Source: Ciona savignyi (taxonomy: Eukaryota > Chordata > Ascidiacea > Phlebobranchia > Cionidae). From it: 64,000 nt of DNA. Of this stretch, positions 13,801-28,800 are shown piece after piece. The stretch is from contig CH002780.1 in assembly GCA_000149265.1 (NCBI GenBank), positions 1 to 64,000 on the forward strand, read 5' to 3'. The notes under the pieces are model-generated. The model saw only the letters and a program-made list of their open reading frames with translations. It was not told where the DNA came from and did no database searches. A program made the position numbers and the translations under genes. How positions within the stretch are numbered: the first letter of the stretch is position 1; each line of letters starts with the position of its first letter.

Positions 13801-16800
13801 CTTCGTTAGGTACCAACGTGAAATCAAACAATCCACAAAATCCTGATACTGAGGCCATGGCCGAGAGCAGTGAGCTACTGTCGACGGAAGACCGGTTCTC
13901 ATCTGTGCACAGCAGGCTGTACAGGTACTCCATCGCCGGCGACGAATCCTGCTTGTCGCGACAAGGGTCGTTTTCCAGCTGCGTTCAAGGACACACGACG
14001 AGAAGAGCTGGAATGGACATTGTCGCATCGCGAGAGGTTATGAACGGGAGCACTAAAAAAGATGGCGGCGGGGGGCGTGGCGTTTATCGCAACCGAACTT
14101 TGTACTTTAAGCGTAAGAAGCCGCTACGTTCCTCTGTTTACAGTTCGTGCTCGAACGACAGTCGGCGAAAGCACCGCAGAAGACAGGCCGAGCGCCATCT
14201 AGCGTATAGCGGATTAATAATTTGCTTGGGGTTTGCGGTGTGTGTTCTTCCAACCTCGGCTATCGGGGTTATCCAGTCAATATTCAACATACGCGTCTCA
14301 GCAACGGTAAAATTCGGCGTGGCAGTGCTGTCGTGGATACACGCAGTTGTGAACCCGCTACTCTACGGGTTCCTCAACCCGCAGTACAGGATCGAATTCA
14401 GGAGGATGCTGAACCAGGTCACATGCCGAGGAAGACGCAGGGACTCCTATACAAGCTCATCTTTCGCCGGAAACAGATCCAGCAGGTCTTGGCATCCTGC
14501 TTCGTGGTGGGAACGACGCAACCAAAACAAGCACAGCGAGGTTTTATGACGTTTTTCTTATCAAATCGTTACTTTTATTGCATTTTATTCTATTCTAAGT
14601 CCTGATTTCCGAGCGAGTATTATTCGTGTTCCACCTGTACGTACATTCCATTATGCCGCTTTGATATTTTCACCGTGCTGTTGTTTAGTATTTATTTGTA
14701 AAAACTGTTACTTTACCATTGAAAGTATTTATTTTAAAATAATCAGCTATTCTTTAAAAGTCAGCTTGTTCGTCCTAGCTCAGAATCGTGCAAAGCATTG
14801 AGAATAATCAACACAGAATGCACTGGGAAAAGTCCGACTGAATAGCTTGGTGGGTTAATCGCCTTTTAGTCGAACGGTTTCAGATTCGAAACTGGTCGCT
14901 AGCTAGTCGGCTGTGTCCTTGGGCTAGGTAATTAATTTACAATGGCCAAACCCAGCGAATTAATGGGTTCTACTATATAGAAGGAACGTGTGAATCATAC
15001 ACAACACACTGTAATAGCTTCGGTAACCCGACGGTGGGCGCGAGGTAATCTGACGATTACCCTTGTGTTAACCCTCTAGTTTTTCTATTCGAGGGATAAA
15101 CGTGAAATATCCTATAATTAACAGAGACTACATTGAGCACAATCACTACAGAATATGGTGTTGACCCACAAGCAGTGGTAGAACGTCAGATTCGAACTGC
15201 CCATAAGTTAAAAACCCGAGGCTCAACCGAGTATTTTGATTTGTTACAGTCATATGGCCGAATGGTTAACGCGACCAATACATATATCGACCCCTATACA
15301 AAAACGGTCCTATAGTGACGAGCCCATCAGGGGTTTACTTGGTAAAAATAGTTTTAATACCCAATCAAATCGGTTTATACGACTTTCTGTTGTCAACACG
15401 AACCTGGTGATGTCGACAGAAACAAGCCATGCTGGTTTGTGTATATTCGCCTATAATTTGACGTCAATTCCACGACCAGCAGGCTCACAACGATTCAGTT
15501 AGCTTATTAGGTTGGATTTTTGCCCTCAGTCGAAAGGTTAATTGATCGAAACCAGCGCTGGTGCGAGACTTTGTCATAAAGCAAGTCCGAAGCGGCCGTT
15601 GTCTAAACCCAGTGGTTTATTGGGGTAAACAAAAACGGTATAAAGGTCTCAACAACACACGATACATTGAAATAGATTTGGTAACCCGACGGTGGGTGAG
15701 GTAATCTAAAGTTTGCCCTTGTGATAACGCCCCTTGCAATTTTCCTTTTACGGAGATAAAATATAAATATCTGTGCAGGCGTGTGGCCGAATGGTTAACG
15801 CTACGAAACATACACCGATTTACATAAAAAAAAACGGTCTTAGCAACAAGTCCATTATGGGTTCGGAACTAGGCCCGGTAAGAAAGAAATATATATATAT
15901 ATAAATATATATGTACGGAACTGTGGCCGAATGGTAAAAGCAGACGTTACATATACCAATTACATGAAAAACGGTTCCGTGGACTAGCACATCATGGGTT
16001 CGAACTTTAATGTGATAAAATATATAAATATCCTACTACGCGAATCTAATACCGCAGCAGCGAATAATACCCCAGTACAAAACAAAACATTGGAAAATTG
16101 TAAATCAATTGTAAATCAAGTCAAATGTAATATTTATTTTCAACTCACCGTTTTCGATTCTTCGACCCGATCTAGCTGCGATAATACCACGCCAAGATTT
16201 AAACTCGCTAGCGCCAGCTGGGGACGGAATAAAATTGCATTTCGGTAGCTTTTTTCTGCTTGATGAAGTCGGTTCGTATCTTGGTACAGTAACCCCCTGG
16301 TAAACAAAGCAAAAGTTAAACTGTTGATTCGAGACTTTAATAATTATGGTTGATGTGACACTTAAATAACGCGTTTGCAACGTAAGAGCATTAGGGTTAT
16401 ACCTTACCCCCGGGTAAGGGAAAGCAAAAGTTAACTATTGCTGTGACATTTAAATGAATCTGGTTGCTTTGGTACTTGAATAATTAGTGTTGCTTTGACA
16501 CTTAAATGATACGTATGCGACGTCAGAGCATTACGGGTATACCTATGTGTTTCTACTTTGAACGATTCAGCGAAATCTGAATACCATAGTTGATTACACG
16601 CGCGCGGAACCCAAAACAAGGAAGTTTAAAGTTTAAACAAGATTTGTATGGGTGCTGTTTGGGGGTTCCGTAAAGAATTCGAAACACGATACTGCCGAAA
16701 ACACCGTTACCCGTTCAAGCCGAAACGACCTGTCGAGTTCGGACGCATTATGACTACCTAACTATCCGATTCCCATAGTGACGTAACAAGGGTAATTGTG

Positions 16801-19800
16801 TTGTAAACAGCCTCCACAAAAACAGGCAAGCTAGATCGTCATCTCGCTTTAAATTCTCAGCAACAATTATTTTAAAATCGGCATAAATCGATTCAAGTTT
16901 CGAGTTTTAAAATTATTCGAACGTTCGCCTGTAGATGTCGTAAGAGATCGTATATTTACAAACAACGAAAACGCTTCGCCATTAGTGTCAAGACCAGCGT
17001 CGTTCTAAATAATTACCAAATAGCTGTGGTGAATTTTGCGTCCATATACTGGATTTACAGTGTTGGATTAAAAAGTTGGTTTAAAAATTAGGAATTCGTA
17101 CAGTAAATTAGCACCAGAGCAGGGCCATATTTACAAAATAAATTATTGTCAAAATCGTCTCTGTCTGAGAATAGGTTTATTTTTTAACTTTCGTGCACAG
17201 AAACTCTTACAAGATCGTAATACCGTTTGGTCAATTGAGCCACAATTTATACCCAATATAATAACGCAGCCGTTTTTGTTAACAACTTACCTTATTAGTA
17301 AAATGTAACAGTCGTTTATGTTAACTTTACTTTTTAACCAATGGTAAAAGGTGAATTTTGTTAATTTACTTAACGACCACGTACAACATTATACACAGCA
17401 ACAATACGTCTGACGATAATCATTTTTTTATATTGAAATATGTCGGGACATTAAACGGGAGTTGTAGTCTGGGGAAAATGGATATGACAGCGTGATGTGT
17501 CTGCTTTAGTTCCATGCCGCCTTTAAACGGTTGCCAGATTTTCCCTTAATGTTTCGATACAAAGCAGACGCTTTTTAAGTTTTGAATGACGTGTCTGGGA
17601 TCTGAATATCAAAGAAAACTTTCAATTTTCCGGGAAAGCTAACAGGAGGAAAATAGAGACTTATAAAAGGAGGGAAACTGCTCACTAAATTAAAAATTAC
17701 TTTAAGGTTAGTGTAATCGGTGAGGTTAAATATAGGGTTAATTCTGAGGTTAAGATTAATGTTTATGGCATGGCTAAAATTAGTTTCCATGGTTTTAGTT
17801 AGCATTCTCCCTCTTCACTTATTCCCTCTTTACTCCTTTCCTCTTTTCCTACTATTAGTGTTGCCCAATTATCGGAATGCGTATGAGCCGCTTTAGATTT
17901 AGACCACAGCTATAAATGGACGCTCATATATATTATTCTTGTGGTGGGTCAACGAAGAGCGTTATAACTCTGACAATCATCAGATTGACTAACGCTTATC
18001 GTATGGTTACCGAAGTTTAGGCCTGTAATGATGGCGAAGAGGTTGACATAATTTTTAATTAACTAATAAAACCACTGGAGGTGTTTCTCTTATTTTTTGT
18101 ACACTGTAAACTTGTTTGTCATGATCCGTGCGGTCGTGTGGCCGAATAGTTAACGCGACCGACACATATACAGACTTCTAAATAAAAACGTTTTTAGTGA
18201 CGAAATCTTATGGGTTCGACTCTGAGCTCGAAAAAAAAAGTTTATCATTTTCCAAAATAGTAAGACTTCCTGAGACCCATGACACAAATGCTACATTTCT
18301 ACTCACAAATTATAGTGGACATCCGCCATATTGGATCGATGACGTAACGCAGTGACGTAAGCCTTCTCTGCGTGATTCAAGTTGCCTTGGGTGCGTAATA
18401 CGTTTCCAAGGTTACCATACGCTTTGGCGGGGTTCGTTGAAATTCCAGATCTGTCAAATAATATCATGCATTAATATGGGACTATTGAAACCGTTGTGTT
18501 GGTTGGAGTTATTATAGATATATGATATAGGATAGGATATTCATGTTTATCTACGTGAATGGGAAAACCAATGGGGTTAAAACACTGACAATCGTCAGAT
18601 TACGCGGCGCTCAACGTTAGGTTGCCGAAGCTTTTGTAGTGTTGTGTATGTAGCATACGTTCCTTCAATTTTGTAAACAACATGAATCTACTTGGTTCAG
18701 ACAATTATCCCTGTGCCTTGCTCAAGGAAACAACCGAATAACTATCGACACGTTTTGAACCAACAACCCTTCGGCTAAAAAGCGATGCATTAAGCCAATG
18801 CGCTATCCTGACGGACGATAATTATAAAAGCATTGAATGTGAAGTATCCAAAATAGATAGTTAGTTATTGTTATGCCACCTGTATAGATTAAATTCATTC
18901 TTCCAGTCCTGATTTCTTGACCAAGTTTTTAAAGCATAACTTGCCAGCAGTACGGAGGTCAGTATCCATATGAACATTTTGCTGCATCTGCGGGAAACGC
19001 ATTTTGAAGTTAGCTGAAGCGCAAAAAATAAAAACAAACATAAAAGTAAGGTGTTGTAGTCACAAGATTATTAAAGCCGATTCATGCAACGTTCCATGTA
19101 TAGAAAAAACGTCTTGGTAAAAAGCCCACCATGGCTCGAAACTTAGCCGGAAAAAAACGCATTTTAAAATTCTATAAAATGTGAAAGAAAAAAGAAACAA
19201 AAAAGTAAAAGGACCCTTTTATGTATGCTTATGTGGCCGAATGGTTAACGAGATTAATACATAAACCGAAATATACAAAAAAGCACCTTTTAAATTTTCT
19301 CCCAATGAAAAAGTCCCCGAACCGAGAACTGATATAGAAAGCTCCCTCGGTGATAAGGATGCAAGTTGCGACACTTGGGAGGTAGAGGACTCTTTCAGCT
19401 ACCACGAATCCCACGTAGACCATGAGGTTGGAGGATAGGAGGAGGGAGAGGAACAATAGGATTGCTCCGAGGAGGAGTGAGGGGAAAGGATCTGAAATGG
19501 AAACAAGCTATAGAAGATCAAATTTGAAATTTCAATAAAATCAGAATAAATTCTTCGTAAAAAGAAATGGATTAATGGGTTAAAAAAATAGTATTGACTT
19601 GTTTTCAATACACTACTATAGCTTGGGCAAGCAGACTGTGAGCACAAGGCAATCGAAATAAGTTTTAAAGGCTCCAGTTAAAATTTCACTTAAATTAGAA
19701 TAAACTCTTCGTAAAAAAATATGAAACTCATGATTTAACCCATGGGTGACAAACAAAGACATTGGTATGTTTTAACACCGGCAAAAATAACAAAAATAAA

Positions 19801-22800
19801 AGAAAAATATATGAAACTCTAAAAGAGTTAATTTTCTTAAAGAGTTATCGTAAAAAATATATAACTTATGTTTAACCCATCGGTAAAACAACGAGGGTGA
19901 CTGTTGTACGTTATAAAACAGACTATCTGTAGATTGCCTTGTGCTCACAGTCTGGTTGCTCAAGCTGTTCAGTGTATTAAATACAAGGTTACAACCAAAC
20001 TCAGTTAATTTGTCCCCATTTTAAATTATTATTTTTCTGTTCCGCTTCAGTGATTTGCAACACATTGTTGTCAATTATAGATTTGTATTTTGTATTTCTC
20101 GTTCAATAAGACTGCTTTAAATTTTCCTAATATCTGATGGTAGGAACATTTTTTTTCATTAACCCCTTTGAACAGCTTTTAGACCAGATTTATTAATCAC
20201 TTTAAGTTTTTGCCGTGTAGAGCCATAAATTTAGAAAATCTTGTTACAACTCGTTCGCATCTCGTTTACAATTCGCTACCATCTCGTTTACTACTCGTTA
20301 TTATTTCGTTTCAACCTGTTTAAGTTACCTAATAAAACTGGGGAGATAGATACGAGCATTTTTTAGCCACTGATACACAGAGAAAACTTAAGAGCAAAAC
20401 AAACCAGACGTGTTGATTACATACAATGAACCAAAACCATAGTTTTTATTAAACCCCACTAATTCACAAGTCCATATAACACAATCAGATTAGCGAACGT
20501 TTGATTTCGAGACCACTATCATTTGGTTGCTTATCTGATGCGCTAAGGAATAAACTAACGGGCCGTACAAAAAATATCTTATTACTAACTGGATCCCAAA
20601 CTGGACATTTTAGTTATTCACCTCTTATTACGCTTTTCCTCTTGGGGCATAATTCCGTAATCCACTTGTTCCGACGGGAATGTTTGTAATTTTGAGATCG
20701 ATCGTTCGACATTGATTTGTTTGAATCCCTTCGTCGGAGTTCAAACCAGCAACTGTACGTTGTCGCGGTCAGTATGACGTAGAAAATTAAAGTTTGAATA
20801 TTCCTGACATCAGACCAATATTGTATCAGGGGGATCGAGCTCATGCTCCAATCGAAGCTCAATGTCGTTGGAGCGATTAGAAGCTTTAAGTTAAAGGAGA
20901 GTAAATAATTAAAAGTGAGCGCCCGGCATCGGAAACTTTCGCTCGACGCTGCCGGGTTATCGCTCTCCGAAAACCCGGGAGAAATGTCTCCGCCACCCGA
21001 TAGTAGGACCGGTAGTAAGAGGCGCAATATCATCGAAGTGAGAAAGAAAACAACAAGAGTCCAAATACGACGTCTCATTCGTTTCTGCATGGTGTTCTGA
21101 AAATGGAGTTTGGAGTGAAATTAAATTTTAAGTGAAAAGAAGCTGGCATATACGAAAAATATATAAATACAAACACTAATTTCCGAAATCAAAGGATTGC
21201 TTTTTACGGAAACTCATAATTTTACTTTCCCGCATAAAAATGGTCCGTTACGGTTCAGTTCTTTAACGATGGATGGGGAATTTGTGGGGCCAATTTGGAT
21301 GGGTAATTGGATAATGGATCCGTTATTATATAATAATAGAATCAAATCGGGTCACATTTTAAGTTTTCAAGTTTTCGTTTTGAGAGCAAAGCGAAGAAAA
21401 AGTCACCATTTTTGCGCTCACGAAGAATACTCTCTCGGAGTGAGATTTGAAAACCGAACGAGTTCACAAAAACAAAGAGGCGATTGGACGATACTATACT
21501 CATTTTCCGGTTAATTACTCTATATAAGCAACGACCTATATTGTTGACTTAGTTCCCGTTACAAAGGCAGTAAAGTGAAAATGAAACCTTCGGGTTTATG
21601 GAACCCATGCTGAGAAGCTTATAAGATCCACTCGGAATAGCAGGAGGTTAAAAATACGACAGCTAAAGTGAAATTGCGTAGCCTAAAACGGTTCCACATA
21701 AAACACTTATAACCAACTGGGACTTTCAGACACTTTTACCCGAAGTTTTCATACGAATTTAAATCGCTCATATAGGGAATTTTATACAAAAACGCACTTG
21801 GGAACATGATGTAATATTGAGAATGAAATAAACAAAAAACACGCCTTACACCCGTAACAAAACAAAGAGAGCAAAGTATTTATGTCACTTTACCCAAAGC
21901 TGACCTACAAATTTAAATCGATCAGGGAATTTGACCAAAAATAATTCTTTCTTATTTTGTTAATGTTTACACCTTTGATTGTGTGCCTCTAAATTTCATA
22001 TTTTTTTTTATTTTAAACAGCAGTTTTTAAATCAGTGTAATAAGAAGCAAATCGTACTTACCCGTCCAAGCATCATCGATAAACAACTTGTAATACCAAG
22101 AGAATGATGTATCCACATATCATACACAATACACAATGGTAGTGCGATGTAACCCTGCTCTTTGGACAGTAGGGCACATAAGGAGAACCCAATAGTCGTG
22201 GCAAATAAAATGTAGAACGTTTTAGGGCTCGGGTGATAACGAGCAGTTTTGTCGGTTATTTGCGTCCTTATAGAAGACAAGTTAATCCCACTGTCTGAAG
22301 ACAGTTTTCGCCTTCGTAAACTGCAACCTTCCGTAGAGTTTTGAGATATACAGTCCAAGCTGTCGGAGTTAGTTTCAGTGCTGGCAACACTGTTTATTTC
22401 TGGTTTGTCCGTGCTTGCAACACTGCTAATTTCTGCTTTGTCCGTGCTCGCAATTTCTGAACTTGCAACACTGCAGCTAGTGCTTGAAGAATCGGTTACA
22501 TAACCTGGATCAACCGTCTTGTCAATCTCAATTGGTTTGTTTGAGCTCAAAGTCTCATTATCCATATCAAGGTCGAAAGTTTCTCCGGCGTCTTCTGAAG
22601 AATCCGACGAAACACCTTGGGAACATTTATCCCCACGAACTCTGGAAACCTTTAGTTTTTGTCGTTTAGTTATTGATTTCTTCTTTGATTTTCGTCGTTC
22701 TTCGGTAGGGCTTTTTAAAGCAGGATCATCTACGGCGGCTGGTTGCTGGATCGTACTCGAATTGCAATGGTTCTCCTCGGAGCTAATAGCTGATGCGTAC

Positions 22801-25800
22801 GCCAATAATGCTGCATTTGGAAAAAGTTATCAGGCTGTATACATTATGAAAAGAGAAATTCCCCAAAAAATATGGTTTACCTTCTCTCAGTATAACATTT
22901 TTACAATTTTGGGAAGGAATTTTTATTTTATTTATTTTGGGAAAAATGTTGCACTTTTTGTGCACAATTATTAAAAAATCAGACAAGAAGAATAAAACGC
23001 TTCGGAACGTGCAAGAAGAAAATATTCAAATCGGGAAGTACTGCTCGGAAAAAAATCGGAAGCACTGCTCGGAAGTTTAAAGCAGTTTTATTGTGAACGT
23101 CAAGAGCAACTACGTACCTGCTAATGTAAAAAATGTTGCCAGAATGTCAGTACGACCAACCACACCCGCTACCGCCTCCGTGTGGACAGGATGAAGCGAA
23201 AATATCAGACCTGCGATGCATCATATGAATACGCTAAAAATAACCATGTTATATTTTAGCTTACCTGCCAATAAAGTCATTTGCGAATTGAACTTCAGAA
23301 GAACTTTCAACACGCAACAAAACAGCATTGTTACAACACAGTGGAGAAGTACGTTGGTAGCATGGAAGGCAGCAGGATTCATCCCGAATAGAAAATGGTT
23401 CAATCTACAAATATGACTGGTCATTCGCGGTTGGCGCTGGTGGGATACCAGCTATATTTTAAGAAATTTTTTTAGTGGTTTATGTTTAAATTGCATATCC
23501 TATAGCTTTTGTCCGACCAGTTGGTCGAGCGGTTAAGTGCGTCGCCTTTCAATGGAAAGGTTGCAGGTGCAAAACTGGTCGCTAGCTAGTCGGTTGTGTC
23601 CTTGAGAAAGGCACTTTACAGACATTGCCTAAACCCAGCGGATTAATGGGTTCTACCAAATTGAAGGAACGTGTCTATCATATACAACACACTACAATAG
23701 CTCCGGTAACCCGACGGTGGGTGCGAAGTGTTCTGACGATTGCCCGTGTGTTAAACCCCTGGTTTTCCCATTCACGGGGATAAACATGAATATCCTATCC
23801 TATCCTAAGTTTAAGTTGTAAGTTGTGAGGAAATCTACGATTTTGAGTTAAAACCCAGTTTATAATGGCGGATATTTTTTGTTATTAGACTCAGTTGCGA
23901 ACTCATTATGGGATTGTTGCTAAGACCAATATTTCTATATAGTTCGGTAAATTTATCGGTCGCGTTAACCATTCCGAAAAACGACCGTACATGAGATAGG
24001 GATGATATTGTGTAAGGTACAACACCTTTCAAAGCTCCCATATACGTCAATATTATCAAGCGGCTGTTCGAACCAGCTCTATTTCCCAGGTACTAACCTA
24101 AACGTGAGTGTGGTGATAGGTCGGTAGGACCGGTGACTGCCAGTGTGGGCCAAGGGGGTTCCCCAAAAGTCGTCCAGAAACAAATTTGAAAACGGGGTCG
24201 CTTGCGTAACATCCGGGTTATTCACAATTGCTTTCCTGCGGGGTAAATAGAAATTTATTTTAGATATAAATATTCTTTACCTTATATGGTGTAATAAGAG
24301 TGGTACGGTTAACTATACTTTACTTTTTTCCCGAAAGAATAGTTAATCACTCCTTTATTTAAACTAAGAAGAAATATTACTTGTGTTGTCGATATTATGT
24401 AATAAGAGGGGGATAAAAAGATATAATAACTATATTTCTTGTCCCCGATAATACCGTGCTACCTCCCCTCCACATTAATGTAATTTCGTTGGCATAGATT
24501 CATGTTATTTTAGAGAATATGACGATATGTGTAACAATTTGAGTTTTTTCATGTTTAACGCTGGTTGTTCCATTTCGCGTTAAAACGTCAAAAAACTCGT
24601 AATAAACCTAGCGAGCAAACCACGCCATTTTCTTAGCAGAAACGCCGCTGTCTCTACAGCGCAAATCTATAATCCGCAGAACAAACAACCTAACACTTCG
24701 ACTTTTCTCCGGTGTGATCGCGGATTCTACATTAGTTACATTTGAAACTGGCCACAGTTGAACTGAAGTTACTTCTCCAAATTCATGTTTAGATGCGCAC
24801 CGTCAAACGGTTGATGTAATTATGCAATTTAAGCTGCCGTTTCGTAGCATAAACAACTTAAAATACTTGGAATAAATTACAAATATTGGTACAGAAAAAA
24901 AATTGTTGGGAATTGAAGGAATTTTTTAGTTTACATTAATTATAAATTAATAAATAAAACAGCTATGATGTTTAAAATATTCCAGAATTAGTTCAAAACC
25001 CATTAACCTTGAAATATTCAAGAATTTAAAACAAAATTGCAATTATAAATTTCAATCCGTCGTTTTTTATTCGACGGGGGCTCCGGTTTATACGGTGTAA
25101 CTTATATTGCAGATTTTGATTACAAAAAAAGATTGGATGTAAGGAAAATCATATCTTTTAAACGGTGAAACATAGAGACAGGTATTTAATAAAGCAAAAA
25201 CATTCACTCTGTCCCACGTTAGAGCTAAATAAACTCTCGTGGATACCAAGTTTGGTTCGAAACGCTGGAAATCACGTTTGGTATACACGGGTGGTATGCT
25301 TAAGTGGTAGTTATTAAAATCCCACTCTTTTTGTCACCAGAGTTGTTATCATATGGGTTATCGGCAGTGTTGCTAAACGTGTTTATTGTAGAACCATGAA
25401 CCGGTTTCTCAGCACAGAAAATGGAAAAATGTGTCTGGGAACACTGTCGTATAGAAAACAGGTGATACGAAGGGGTATGGAAAGTGGGTATAAGTGTTTC
25501 GAGAGCTACTTTCGGTTCCCTTCCATTCATACAAGACCGACGCGGCGTCGTCTTTAATGCATTGTTAAGTCAACAATATATAGCAGCGAATATTTCGTCA
25601 CAGATACGGCCAGCGATAAAGTAAATAAAACCAAGAAGAATATTTTACCGCCGAGTTTTCCAGATGTCATAATATTTGGAACAATATATCTTAGTTAAAT
25701 TGGTCTGCTCTGGAAAATATTTTACCTTGTTTATGTGTATTTTTTACGTTATTAATACAGTTAAACCAAATCTCTCGATTTTTCTTAACGCTTGGATTTC

Positions 25801-28800
25801 TGTTGTCAGACGCCAGCGGTGCGTTACGTAACGGTCATTATTTACGCTCCGACCCATCAATTATCGCGTCATATAGCCAATTGTGAAAGAAGGGTCATCA
25901 TTCAGCACCCCGACACGCTTCACTGACAACCGTCTGGGAAACTTGAAATAGTGACGTCATAGCCAATGACGCACGAAGTGGTGACGTACAAGCGGAACGT
26001 TACCTGCAAGGTTAATCCAGAAGCAAATCTTTAAAACCGTACAACATCAAAATTCAATCAACGAGCCAAGAGGCTGCTGTTTTAATATAACGAAGAAAGG
26101 AGGGTATCCTATAAAAGTAATCTACGTCGATGGCGTAAAAGCTTCCCGGAATTCTCAGTGTACTACGTGCCAACTACATTTTACTCGACCGTTGTTTTGA
26201 TGCGGCGAACTTGAAAGGCGGGTACTCCTAACACGGATGGTTGGATCATTTAATGTATAAAGCATCAAAGAAACGACCAAACAAAATGTACATTGACTTG
26301 AGATTGACTTGAGATTTGGTTTAAATTATGACCATAACCTCTTAAAGCCCGTGTGTCAAACCTTGGTGAAAATCCTTCCAGCATTAGCTTGCAAATAAGC
26401 GTGTCGATCCCGGCTATTTTGAATCAGTTGGACGCGGTCCATTTGGGCCCGAAATAATCAGATATAACGGATATCGGCGTAACATTATTCTTAAATAACA
26501 TTCTAGGGCGTCAGGAGTTCATTGTAATAAGGTATGGTTAGCTAACGCGGCGGGAGTCGACGTCTTAGGGGATTGAAATCCATTAAAATTCTCTCGCAAT
26601 GTGACATAGTTAAGATGGCGGTTAGAGTCAGTTAAATTTATGGCGGTACATCAACTTTTCAAGTGTGTGTAGCTTGTGTGTATCTAAATTGCAATACAAG
26701 TCAAGCCACGCAGCTTCACAGACAATCGATTTCACTTAATGTCAAATTTACACAAACCCAAAATCAAGGCAACGAAAAATAAACAATATTGATTTCCGAA
26801 GACAACGCTATTGAAAAGATACATTCACAAGAACAAGCGATTACGCGACAAAAGTCTAATCACCCACGAATTATTCACATCAGTTCAAGCGTGAGTCTTT
26901 CAGGCATTCATGGCCTTGCCCCACAAATCAGGGTTAGCTCCCTAATGTCAACATGAGCTTGGGTTATGGAGGACCAGTCGTGCACGGAAATTCGGAAGTT
27001 AAAATTGCCATTGTGAACAGTTAAATTCGCGCCATGCGGTTCGTATGAAATCTATTGTACAACTGCCAAATTTTGGACAAATACACGCAACAATGCAATT
27101 TCATGAGCTCTCGTTACTTTTTATAGAAGTTTAATAAAATAGGAGAATATATCTTTTATGGCATCATTCAATTTCATAAATTCATTGATTTCTATACGAG
27201 TTCAAAAACAGGAGAAGATATCTTTTATCGCATCAAGATTTAATCTTGAAGCATTGACGTTTGCAAAGCGTTCGATCCGTGTCATGACGTAATCGTAATC
27301 CACGCCAAATTAAAATTCAGTTGACACGGCGCTCCGTAGGCTCGTAGATGGCAGGATCGATGAGAAGACCGCGTCCCCTGTTTCCGTTGTCTGCTCGGTT
27401 ACTTTAATAAATTACAAGCGTCAAGCAGAAATCAAGATGTCCGATTTGCATTCAAACGAAAGCCAATACCTTTAAAATTGCAACGGGCCCGGGGAAAACT
27501 AAAATAAGGAAAAGAGAAAAGTGGAAAAGAGGAAAACTACACACTAAAATAAATATTAGGGTATAAAAGTAAGTTTTAAACACGGGGTTGGAGTCAGGGT
27601 TAATTTTAAGGAAAAGATTATTGTTTAGGGCAAGGTTAAAAAAAAGTTTTCATAATTTTAGTGAGCAGTTTCCCTCCTTCCCGCTTTCCCTCCTTTTAGT
27701 GTGGCCCAACGAGGTTCCTCCTCTTTAAACAAAGGGACCTGTCGTTCCGCTGTTATTGCGTCAGAGATCTCGAAAATCGATTCTTAACTTGTGCCTCTAG
27801 GGAGCTGACATAGCACCGCACATAAATCGATCAGATTTACCATTAAAATTATATCCCGTTTATCGGGATTGCAATATGACTTGTGTATCGAGCCGCATTA
27901 AAAGCATGTGGCCTGAGCTACGTGTGCGCAGCGGCTTAATCTACCAGCGCGGCCTGTAACTGCATTACCACGGTTCGTAGGAATAATTGCATAAATATAA
28001 GGCTATAAAGCTCTCTAAAATGCGCCGAAAATACAGGTTCGCAAATGTTAATGGCTTTTATGTCTTCTGATCTGGTTGCCTTAAGTAGATCATGCCAGTC
28101 GGTAAAGAAGACAAGTCGCAGGATAATTGATTTAGGCCTTGTTTATTTGTACACTGTGATCGTATTGTAAGATTTACATGTAAAGGTGTGAACCCGGTTG
28201 ATTTTAAACATGATTAGATTCTGCCTTTGCAAAACAAATGACACTTCCCAGCAATATGCTTTTACTCGCTCGTTATTGGAAATACCAGAGCGCAGAGGCC
28301 TATGTCTAAATTTGTCGCATAAATGTTCTTTCCCGTTAGTATAACATGTCGCATTAAGGTGGGGCATTAGATCCTTAGAGATTTATTCAGTTGAACACGA
28401 GCGTAACGTTACAAGTGTCCGAAAAAACAAATGAAACCTTATACTCGGTTCGTTGACACGGCGGTTACAACAGAGATCATGGTATTAATTGAGAGCTATC
28501 GCACCAGCAGTTGTACAAAGGCAAGTAAGTACAATACAAAACACATCCTTTCAGTGCCAGGGACAAACATTTGTTACAAAACTCGGCTGATTAAAGCCGT
28601 CTTATCGACGAAGGAATGTCTCTGATGAAAAGTATCAAAACCCGGTTTATCTAAGTATAGCTGAACACATATAAAACACTAAATATAAATCTATCGAATA
28701 ATAAATATTCGTGTATTTTATGTTATAAGGGTAACGCTAAAAGTTGAGAAGGAGGAAAACTGATTACTTGAATTTTAAAACCTAACTTTCACCCTAACAC

